In this document: piece by piece, positions 1 to 9,650 of the stretch
How the letters are laid out: every line of letters starts with the position of its first letter
Numbering within the stretch: the stretch's first letter is position 1
Assembly: GCA_030278955.1 (NCBI GenBank)
Contig: JAOANR010000004.1
Location: forward strand, 14,806,428-14,870,427
Length of the DNA stretch: 64,000 nucleotides
From: Hygrophila difformis
Taxonomy: Eukaryota > Streptophyta > Magnoliopsida > Lamiales > Acanthaceae
Direction of reading: 5' to 3'
Translations under genes and position numbers: made by a program
The notes under the pieces: generated by a model
Databases searched by the model: none
What the model was told of the DNA's origin: nothing
Seen by the model: the letters and a program-made list of their open reading frames with translations, nothing else

Positions 1-299
1 ATGATCATAATGATCAATATTGAGATCACATGGTTCACCAAAAAAATATTGAGATCATATGCATATACAAAAACAAAAAAAAAATCGCTCATAACGAAAC
101 CGAATAAATTGTCACTTCTGTTATCCCCAGAAACAATTAGGTCAATTTAATGGCCCAATTTACAATAAAAGCGACCCGATCTCCGAGTTAACATAATTAT
201 TATTGAGCATTAAAAGAGGGCTTAGAGTCTAATTATTTTAGCTTAATTTTCATCTTTTTGACTTTTGCTTCAACTATTTTTTTTAAAAAAAAATTTTTA
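1..299. other. AT-rich intergenic DNA
   Basis: No open reading frame of note, no RNA gene and no clear repeat structure was seen here. The stretch is AT-rich with short A and T runs. Confidence 0.6.
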
Positions 300-676
300 G
301 CGTGTTTGTTTTGACTTTTTTAAAATGGAAAATGAGAAGCAAAAGTTAAAATTCTATTTTTTCAAAGCATATAGGGGTTACTTTTAAAAAAATAGAAGTC
401 ATTTTAGAAATAAAAATATAAAAATATCCCTATTTAAAAAGGAAATAAACTAAATTGTAAATATCCTTACAATATTTATATCCATTTTAGTAATTTTAAT
501 ATATCAAAAGTCTTTCTATACAATTCATAAATACATTTTTTCGTTGAAAAACAACTTTAATAATATCCATTCAATTAATTGTTTGAACTGCTTTTACTTT
601 TGAATTTTTCTTCTTTCTCCTTCTTTTTCTATTAACTTCTCGTTTTTTTTCAAAAGCTGAAACAAACAGGCCAATA
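300..676. mobile_element. Candidate hAT-like MITE
   Basis: The left end reads GCGTGTTTGTTTT and the right end, read on the other strand, GGCCTGTTTGTTTC. Similarity continues inward for about 40 bp and includes a shared GAGAAG block. Length (about 375 bp), AT richness, lack of coding capacity and GGCCTGTTTG-like ends fit non-autonomous hAT-type MITEs. I could not find a convincing 8-bp target duplication, so the exact limits and superfamily are uncertain. Confidence 0.4.
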
Positions 677-964
677 TGCGGTCAAAAAAGGAGAAGTACG
701 AAATGTGGCCTACGACAATTAATAAGCTTGCCACCATATAAGTACTAAGTTAAGCAACTTGCCGCATTATTTTTCTTTCATAGTTTTTCCTGCTTTAATT
801 TTTCCTTTCTTTTATAGCTTTCCACAATTAAATTCTTACTATTTTCTTTAATTTAATTCTTTACATTTTCTTTCAATTCCTGTAATCGTTCAATTCTTTC
901 ATTATGTAATTCATTTCTTTCATTTAATTCCAATTTCCGGTGCTTCTTTCCCCAATATTTTTAC

Positions 965-1864
965 GGTATAATAAATTGGCACGCCCACTAGGACTTGAGG
1001 GGAAAACCATATCCACTTAGGGTTTAGCGTCTAAGTATGGAAGATTAGTGAGTGATCTTACTCAGAAATTCAAAGAGATGTCCATGTAATAGAAGAACTC
1101 TACCACGGCACCTACTGCAAATGACGCCAGTGTTGTGTTGGAGAATAGGGCGCAACATGGAATTATGCAAACATCTACAGTCGCCGAACAGATGCGGCTA
1201 CCTATAACGGAATCGATGGCAAAGTTTATGCCCCTACTTCTGCTATGAACGGTTCAAGCACGCCACCCAATCTCCCATGTCCTGGGTCATCCGGTGGCCA
1301 GCAGAGGACTTAGGAAGCCTCAACTTACTAGCCGCCATCATTAAAGATTGGTGGTCTGGCCAGTCCATTTCATTTGCCCTAACAGACAGTACCCGCATAT
1401 GCACCAGCTACACCAAGCATGACAAATTTCACATATGCGGCACCGCCGGTGCTGCTCACAATACGCCAACCCCCAATGGTTGTTTAATGGCCTCTAGTGG
1501 ATCTATCTTGCTTCCACGCTAGGCGGCACATCTCGTGCCGAACATGCCTACAACCCCCGTATACGGCGAATTTCTCTGCAGTACCATCGCCCATGCTAAA
1601 CCCTAGATGGACACCTTTAATGCTAGAGGGCAGCTGCCGCAGCCACTAAAGATAGCCATGACGCCAAACTTTAAGGAACATTTAATTGTCCAGGACTGCA
1701 CTGACCTTGCCCGGGTTGCTGAAAGAGCGGCCCACTTAGAAAAGTTACTTAAGGAACAAGATGAGAAGCATCAGCCTATATACGGGACTCATCTCAAGGA
1801 AGTGAAATCTGATAAAGAGGAAGACGAACCAACAGTGGCGGCGGCTGCAGTAACCCTTAGTTGA
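965..1864 (+). pseudogene. Possible decayed retroelement leader/gag remnant
   Basis: A segment near 976 (TTGGCACGCCCACTAGGAC) resembles the primer-binding and leader region of plant LTR retrotransposons, where TTGGCGCCCAC-like sequences are common. Two short open frames follow (1277-1522 and 1607-1864). The second encodes a charged helical peptide with Lys/Glu-rich stretches, of the kind seen between gag domains. No zinc knuckle, protease or reverse transcriptase motif remains and no LTRs were found. The call rests on weak resemblance; it may be unrelated unique sequence. Confidence 0.22.
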
Positions 1865-2027
1865 AGGAACCCAAGATAGTGGCCCTAGAACGCCATCGAC
1901 GACAACCCTAGAGGCCTGGTGGCTGGGAGATGTCAGCCAATAGCCCTCGACGATTGGCGATATTTCTTCGAAAGCTGCGGATGGCGGATAGCGACGGAAG
2001 GAGCAACGATGGCTAACGAAGTCCTAA

Positions 2028-2470
2028 AGCCATGGAGGCTACGGAGGCACCCAACATGGCAGCCATGGTGGCTATGGAGACTCCCAAATTAAAAGCTATG
2101 GAGACTCCTAAAATGACAGATATGGAGCCCACGAAAACTCCCAAAATGGTAGCTATGAAGACTTTCAAAATGGCTATCATCGGGGCTATGGAGGCTCCCA
2201 AATTAGAAGCCACGGAGGCTACGAAGGCTCCAAAATGGCAGCCACGAAGTCTAAGGAGTCTCCCAAAATTGAAACTACGGAGTACACATGGGGCTGATGA
2301 GGACACATTGTGGTTAACAAGGACACATGATAGCTGAAGAGGAAACATGGTGGTAAAAACAAGGACATATCATGGATGAGAGGACACTTGGTGGCTAGAT
2401 GAGGACATATGGGGTTAGACGAGGACGTATGGTGGCTGGCAAGGACATATGAAGGCTGCAATGGCGGCTC
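2028..2470. repeat. Two-part degenerate minisatellite
   Basis: From about 2028 to 2275, units of roughly 27-33 bp built on GCTATGGAGACTCCCAAAATG repeat about eight times with variation. From about 2290 to 2470 a different unit of about 22-26 bp, built on GATGAGGACACATGGTGGCTA, repeats about seven times. The first array keeps an open frame on the plus strand, giving a Met-Glu-x-Pro-Lys-Met type repeat, and is also open on the minus strand. This is expected of a repeat without stop codons and does not show that it is a gene. Confidence 0.7.
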
Positions 2471-4615
2471 CCATAGTCACGGGTGATCTTCTCCCGCGAC
2501 AAGGACGACGGCTATGAAAATGTCCAAATGGCTATGAAGATGTCGAAGGGGCTACGGAGGTGTCCAAGATGTGTGGAGGTGCCAACAGTACGAATTTGGC
2601 GACAAGGAATGGGCTGCGAAGATGGTGACAGACAGAGTGGTGGCTGATATGGTCTCTGAGCGGCCAAGCAAACCACGCTGGCAGCAGGCGAACTTTCGGC
2701 TTAGGCCTTGAACAGAATATGTTTTTTAACTTATAAAGGAGACCAAAAAAATAATTAAAAATCAGCATGGATCCCAATTAAGTCCAAACAGAAATCCTTC
2801 ATCGAATTGTCCCTAATGAATATCTGCTCTTGGATAAATAAAACGTAATGTAGAGATGATTATCAATGTAGGTCTATATAAGGACCATATTTTCATTTTG
2901 GTCATATATACACAAGGAACATAATGTCAAGAGTTTTGAGCCTCCGAACCACAACACATGTGATTACAAAAGAAAGGCAAGAAATTAGATTATGTGTGGT
3001 TGTGAACGTCTATTTCTTTGCCTTGTCATAAATGTGTTTTTCCATAAAAAGCTACCTTTCAACTTTCCTCGGAAGAAGCCTAATGCATTCCACAACTTTC
3101 ATATTTTCTTTATAGATGTTTCCTTTGTTCCGTAGATGTTTTGTGGACATGTTTTCTGATTCCTGCCCAACAAGTCTCCCACGAACCAAATTCTTCTGTG
3201 GATTGTTCCACTAAGCGGGCTCTTTCCTTCAATGGGTCTGCCCTTCTGCGAACGTGGCTCAAAACAGGCACTTTTTGATTGGACTGATTATTAGGCTTTT
3301 GTAGTTATTTTTATGTGTTCCATCAAGTGATTTTATGCAAACTTATTCTAGGGTTCTTTTAAAGAAATTTGGGCTTTCTACCCTCGTTGGCTTCTTTTTT
3401 TGCAGTAGAGGCCTTTCCACGGATATGAAGGTTGTTACATCATGCCTTGGGGAGCTTGTTGGTGAAGGAAGACTTCTTTTCTTGTCACGAACGGGAGAAG
3501 AATCAAATGCTCTCAAGATTTAAGGACATTCCTTTCACACCGCTCGCTAGCAAATACAACCATTTCGCAACTTGAATCTCATTCAGTCCATAAACATGTA
3601 CAATCTATAATGGTAACTGCGTCTTTAGTCCCCTTAATGCAATTGAAATGGCTATGTAATGATGCCATAATCATATCCTTATTCTCTCTTTATGTTTTCC
3701 TAATCACACGCGCAATCCCAAGCATGTCAAGCAACGGATCCAACTATACATAATTTCATACTATTTCATAAAACAAAACAGCTTACTTAGACTTAAAGAA
3801 GTTCTTTTATTTACTTATTTTCATGAACAACCGCACCTTAAGACATACTTCTTGCTTTTCTTCGTGTAGTTAGGCGGAGCAACGCAATTGCATCACCCCT
3901 CTCCTTCCTACACCTGACGAGTTTGGTGTTCGCTCTATTTATAGACGACTTTCTTGTGCCTTTCAAGTCGCTTTTACGGATTCTAGTAAGTTAGGTTTTA
4001 CAGTCACTCATGATTTGGCCTCGTCGACCCAATCATGATATTGAAGGATGGGACCTTTTCTAAAATAACTCCGGATCCCGATTTTTTATATCTTTTACTA
4101 TTAAATTGCCAATTATCCACTCCCATAATCCATTTTCTCTTTAGAGAATTCCCTTCAACGAATCTTTCAAATGACCAAAAAAAGAAATAAAAAAATCAGA
4201 GTTCAAGGAATAATACAATTTTTTTTCTAATGCTAAGATGAGTAATTCTAGCCATCGATTCTGCACTTTTAAATTGTTTTTCATTTTGAGGAAAGGTGCT
4301 GGCCTTAGCGGTTAGAGGACAAGAAGCTCCTTTGTAATCGGAGTGCCCTATATATAAACAAAGGATTTCTATCCCAACAAAAAGCATTTTGTAGTCCTTT
4401 TTGTGGTTGGTATAAAGAGAGATTTGCATCTTGGAACTCATCTTCTAAGCTCTAGTTTTCAACAAACTCATCAATTAAATAGGTTAGGGTGCAATCAAGC
4501 CAAATGACTTTGATGTGTTGCGGCCACTGCACACTGTTGATCCACTTTGTAAATCAACGGTTGAGATTAAATTGATGGTTAAAAAAGTAAATTTGTTATA
4601 TTACTCCAAAATGTA
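2471..4615. other. Intergenic DNA without a recognisable gene
   Basis: Only short open frames (60-81 codons) occur, with no recognised domain. There is a TATA-like CTATTTATAG at about 3938 but no supported gene after it. I see no RNA gene or mobile element with definable ends. Confidence 0.5.
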
Positions 4616-4619
4616 CTTT

Positions 4620-5285
4620 ATTATATTTCAGTTCAGCGATAACATATGTACATTTTAGTGATTTGTTGATTAATAGCGACACGCTATAATATATTTTAGC
4701 GACAGACATAGTGTTTTCAGCAACGGCTTCTTTATATTTCAGCGACGGATTATGGTATATTTCAACGACGTAAAATAGTATATTTCAGTGATATGCTATA
4801 GTATTTTTCAGTGACTTGATAATGTGCATTTGAACGACTTCATAAAAGTTGAAAACTCAATTATTTGGTTTAGCATATTTCAGGGATGAGGTGTGTGTAT
4901 TTCAGCGACGAGTTGTGTGTACTTCAGTGATATACTCCCTGTGTTTCTAAATATAAATGTAACATTTTGACTTTTTTAATGTTCATTGTAGCACTTTGAC
5001 TTCTATTTTTGTTATAGTTATGCAAGAAAAAATATAACCAAGTGAGATCTTGTTGGATTAGTCTTATCTTGTAGTTTTTAAATATCAAATTTTGACAATT
5101 TTTACTTATACCAAATTTGAGTTATTAATAGTTTAAAATATGCATTGGCATGCGTGCAGATGAGAAATGTTACACTTAAAAAGAAACGGAGGTAGTACTA
5201 TATGATATTCCATTGACATGCCATTATATTTTAGCGATAACCAGTGTGTATTTTCAACGACTTGACCATTATATATTTTTTGGAC
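4620..5285. repeat. Diverged short repeats with a GCGAC core
   Basis: Blocks related to TATTTCAGCGACG recur every 20-35 bp from about 4630 to 4930 and again from about 5228 to 5270, with changes such as CAGTGAT, CAACGAC and CAGCGAT. The two parts are separated by a Stowaway-type MITE that landed in the array. GCGAC-rich subterminal repeats are typical of plant CACTA elements, so this may be a decayed CACTA end, but no CACTA terminus was found. Confidence 0.55.
4935..5195. mobile_element. Stowaway-type MITE (Tc1/mariner), copy 1
   Basis: The left end CTCCCTGTGTTTC and the right end GAAACGGAGGTAG form terminal inverted repeats. A further inverted match lies inside (TGTAACATTT with AAATGTTACA). 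TA dinucleotides flank both ends, as Stowaway insertions require. The 261-bp body has no coding capacity and belongs to the widespread plant CTCCCTCCGT group. Confidence 0.85.
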
Positions 5286-5603
5286 AACTTTACCCTTTAA
5301 TTTTGTACCCTTGGATTTGAATGAATGGTTGAGATATTTTGTCTTGATGTGTTGTGGGTTCGATGATTGCACCTTAACTGTACCGCTCATCAATATACTT
5401 CAAGGGGATTTATAAACCCTAGACATCCTTATCTCAGTCATACTTCATTTTACATTATATATATTTTTTATTATTCTACATAAAATAAATTTTTATTGTA
5501 AATTTAGTATATTTAATTAATTTTTATTAATACAAGAATATAAGCAAGATGACGACGATATACCAGCTGCTTTAATGATAAATTCCTTGCAATCAAGTAA
5601 ATA

Positions 5604-5871
5604 CTATTCCCGTCCCATTTAATTTGTCTTGTTTGACTTCTGAACACAATCCAATGTATATTTTCAATCGTTAATATCTTAAAATATGTATAATGAAAAA
5701 TTATGTAAAATGGAGTATAATTTAAAACTAAATGATCATATGATTCTAATAAGACCAAACTCGATTATTTTTTTCCAAATTAAATATATACTTGCAATAA
5801 AATTGAGTATAAGTTGAACAACGAACAGCGTCAAAAAGTCAAACATGACACATTAACTGAGACGGAGGGAG
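5604..5871. mobile_element. Stowaway-type MITE, copy 2
   Basis: The element runs from CTATTCCCGTCCC to GGGACGGAGGGAG-like sequence (here GAGACGGAGGGAG), with TA on both sides. Inverted matches continue inward through a GTTTGACTT / AAGTCAAAC pair. Size (268 bp) and ends match copy 1. It lies 90 bp from the CACTA-like element that follows. Confidence 0.85.
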
Positions 5872-5964
5872 TACTAGCTACGATAAATTTCTTACAATCC
5901 CATAAATATTGTTAGTTATTTTTGGCTCCATTCATATTTATAAACATTTATTATCAAATAATTT

Positions 5965-6503
5965 CACTCAAGAAAAAACCCAATTACCGACCCCAATTCC
6001 CGTCCACCATAGTCCGGGTCGGATTTATCGACCCCAAAATGGGGTCGGTAAAATTTAGCCGTTATTGGGACCCGAGGCATTCGACAACCAAAATACAATT
6101 GTGGTCGGCGTTACCGACCACATTATCGACCTCAATTGGGGTCGGTAACAATTACCGACCCCAATTGGGCTTGCCCAGCTGGTTAGGGTTGTGGCTAGGT
6201 GATGCTGAGGTTGTGAGTTCGAGCTCTCCTGAGCACATTTTATTTCATATAAGAGAAGAGATGTACCGACCGCATTTGGGGATGGGGTCAGTAATGGGGT
6301 CGGTAAGTTTGGGTCCCAAGGTCCCTAGACCTCGCTTACCGACCCCAACGTTGGTCGGTGATGGGGTCGGTAATCTCCCGACCCCCAGAATCTTTGGTCG
6401 GCGCCAGATTACCTACCATCAAATTACCGACCCGCGATTGGGGTCCGTAAACCCCTGGACGACCCGTAAAATTTAGTTACCGACCCCATTTTAGCACCTA
6501 GTA
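5965..6503. mobile_element. Short non-autonomous CACTA-like element
   Basis: The left end CACTCAAGAAAAAAC is close to the plant CACTA terminus CACTACAAGAAAAA. Inside are many copies, in both orientations, of ATTACCGACCCCAATTGGGG and GGGGTCGGTAA, which are subterminal inverted motifs typical of plant CACTA elements. The right end (TTTTAGCACCTAGTA) is a poor match to the expected TAGTG end, and no 3-bp target duplication is clear. The 184-codon frame through it only follows the repeats. It has no transposase, so it would depend on an autonomous partner. Confidence 0.6.
6170..6245 (+). other. tRNA-like (SINE-head-like) segment inside the CACTA-like element
   Basis: A block near 6174 resembles a pol III A box (GCCCAGCTGGTTAGGG), and GAGTTCGAGCTCTCC at about 6216 resembles a B box, with tRNA-like spacing of about 40 bp. 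The segment does not share the ACCGACC repeats around it, so it is an insertion or capture. No acceptor stem, CCA-ready end or poly-A tail is evident, so it is not called as a tRNA gene. Confidence 0.4.
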
Positions 6504-7176
6504 ATATATGCAGAGTCATAAATGCCCCTTCTAATTTATTTAAATTACACTATAAATATATACTATCCTATATAAGTAGCATATCCTTTTTTGTTAATTT
6601 ACACATTTCAAAAGCACTTTTCATTTTTACACATCCAAACACTCTTTTGAAAAGAAGCTGTTTTTCAAACATTCCATCCAAACACAAAAGTTACATGCTT
6701 CTGCTTTTGGCTTTCACTTATGCTTGTACTTTTAGTTTCTGCTTTTTTAAAAGTCAATCCAAACGGGCCCTTACTGTTTAGTTGAAACTGTAAAAATAAA
6801 AATTTCCAAATTAATTAATAAATTCTTAATTATTTTTTGAGCTGAAAAATCTTAATAGAGATTAGAGAGAGTAGCAAGTAGTTAATTTTACATTAGTATA
6901 TTTCGATACTACGTATATGGTGTGAGCATCTATTATTTAAATTTAGTGTCAAATAAAAAGAAAAACTCGACAATATTTAATTTTGAGTGGTTATGTGACT
7001 ACTAAGGACAAAGCCTCTAACAAACTTGAAAATTACAGAACCTTAAAAAACTTGAAAATTTCCTTGTATATTTTCAAAGAAGAAAAGACAAAAGAAATGT
7101 GGTATCTACCGGTGTCACAGAAATTGATAAATATAATTATGAATTAATAAGTGGGGTAAGCATTATTTCTAGGTCC
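6504..7176. other. Upstream region of the BAHD gene
   Basis: AT-rich DNA without a supported gene. Between about 6600 and 6780 there are inward-facing AAAAGC-rich stretches ending in CCAAACGGGCCC, which look like one end of a hAT-like MITE; the other end is not clear. The promoter of the following gene must lie in the 3' part. Confidence 0.4.
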
Positions 7177-7184
7177 TATAAATA
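7177..7184 (+). promoter_or_regulatory. TATA box of the BAHD gene
   Basis: TATAAATA lies 119 bp before the ATG at 7303, in an otherwise mixed-composition stretch. A transcript start about 25-35 bp downstream would give a 5' leader of roughly 90 nt, usual for plant genes. The placement is by pattern only. Confidence 0.6.
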
Positions 7185-7302
7185 ACCTCCACCGTTGTGG
7201 CACAAATCCCATTAACTTCTCCACTCTCTCTATAGTAGTCTATTATACACGAAATTAAACCTGCTATCCATTCACTACGTACTCTACGTGCTATACACGA
7301 AA

Positions 7303-9581
7303 ATGGCATCATCCAGTCCATTAACCTTCCAAGTGAGACGCCGGACGCCGGAGCTGGTCCGGCCGGCGAAGCCCACGCCGCGGGAATTGAAGCCCCTCTC
7401 GGACATCGATGACCAGGAGGGCCTCCGCTTCCAAATTCCGGTGATCCAATTCTATCCAAGGAATCCCTCCATGGCCGGAAAGGACCCTGTGGCCGTCATC
7501 CGGCGGGCGGTCTCCGAGGCCCTGGTTTTCTACTACCCGTTCGCGGGGCGGCTGAGAGAGCACGCCGCCCGGAAGCTGGTGGTGGACTGCAATGAGGAGG
7601 GCGTCATGTTCATTGAGGCGGACGCGGACGTGTCCGTGCAGGAATTTGGGGACGCCCTACAGCCGCCGTTTCCCGGCCTGGAGGAGCTGCTGTACGACGT
7701 CCCCGGCTCCGGCGGCGTCCTAGATTGCCCTTTGTTGCTCATTCAGGTACATATACTTAGATGGTGTTTGTTTGTGTGTTTTGGGATAGATTATCCTGAT
7801 TATTGCGTTTGCAAAACAACAATAATTGGTTAATTATGTTTGTGTACCAACTTCCAATAATCTATTATCTACGTTTTGAGGGAATGAAAACGCTATTTCC
7901 TTGCAGCTACATTTTGGTGCTGCAAGAAAATTGGGTTTAGCCAAAAATATATTTTACCACTTTTGAGGTAATGAAAACGCAAATTCAAACATTTTTTAAT
8001 GATTATTTGATTACTGCGATTTGAAACAACATAAGCTCATCCAAACACTTAATTTTTTATAGCACGTTTTGTTACATCAATTATCTGATTATCCATTTTT
8101 TAAACGCTGCAGCACTTTTTAAAACGCACGTCCAAATACCCTCTTACTAGTATTATATTATGGCTATTAAAGGAATCTTGTGAGCTATGTGGCAGACATG
8201 ACTAAAAAGATACCAAACTATTAAAGGTTGTTAGAATTATATATTTTTATTTATTACAAAGTTATATAAAAATACAAAACCCAGTGAGACTTGACTTAAA
8301 TGAGTATAGACTCTAATAGCTTAAATAAAATATGGATAGTTCTAATAAATATATAAAACTATCTTGAGAGATGTCTTTGTAAAGACATAATTACCACGAC
8401 ATTTCTTTTGAACTTCAAAGAGAATAAATCCTTTGGTTTAAAAAAAAATATAAGAGAAAGAAAGTAGACTGGAATAATATAATGACTTCGAACTCCTAAT
8501 AAATTCAAAGATAGAGGTTAAAGGGCTTCATTGTAGCAGTAAATTACTATGCCTTAATCATCAAATTATCAGTTTTTTTTTTTTTTTTTTTCTAACATTG
8601 ACACCTATATGTTGTCAAAAGTGTTTGGAGCCCAAACCATCATATTTTTTAAAATTTGACTAGGTTAATTATTTTTTTAAGCAAAAAGTCTTATACTTAT
8701 TCTACCAAATAATTATTTTGAGTATTTAATATAGACAAGTGATTGAGATTTTGGATTTGTTTCATATAACTAAATATATTGCATAAATTTAGAAACTCTA
8801 AATCTGAATTTGAATCATTATTTAATTTAAATTTAAGTATTGTTAATTTAAAAAATATTTGAATTTTTTAATTACGTATAGTTCTTTTTTTCTTCTTCTT
8901 TTTTCGGTTACTGCAATAAAGGCTAGCTAATAAAAAATAAAAAATAAACTAGAACAAAAAATATCACGGCACCAACCAGCTAAAATCAAATGAAAGAAAT
9001 TAATTCGGAACTATAGTTTACTCATAATATATAAACTTACTCAATTGATTAAGGTATTTTAATAATGGTGATAAAAGAAATTCCTGTAATAACTAATATG
9101 TCATGCCCTGAACTTAAGTGATAAATTATTATCAAATTAAATTATATTTTTCATGTATTTTATGTTCTTTTCTCTCTCCCACACAGATATATAGTCTCCA
9201 TCACTGTACCTCAAAAAAACAATTTAACGGTGGAGAAATGTTCGTACTAAAGTCGATAATCTAAAAACATATCCTGTACATGATATGTTTCAATTCTGTG
9301 TAGCAGATGGGCAAGTAATTTTTTCTAAAAATTTTTTATTCTTTATTTTTACAATGAACATAGGCCACTATCCAAATAATTCAAAATTGAAATGAAAAGT
9401 TAGTTATTTATTTTTACCATTAAAAAATACAAAAAATAAAATACAACAAAAGCTAAGAATGGTAGCTTAGGTAGTGTCGTCCGCTGACCAGTGACCAGAT
9501 ATTAGACAAAAGGCCAATCCAAGCAACAGGTAGCTAGTGGGAACAGGGGCCTGTTTCATCACTACATCAAACTAAGGTCAC

Positions 9582-9650
<69 letters not shown>

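Noticed and set aside
5922..6476. 184-codon plus-strand frame
   Set aside because: It reads through inverted ACCGACC/GGTCGGT repeats of a CACTA-like element and has no protein domain.
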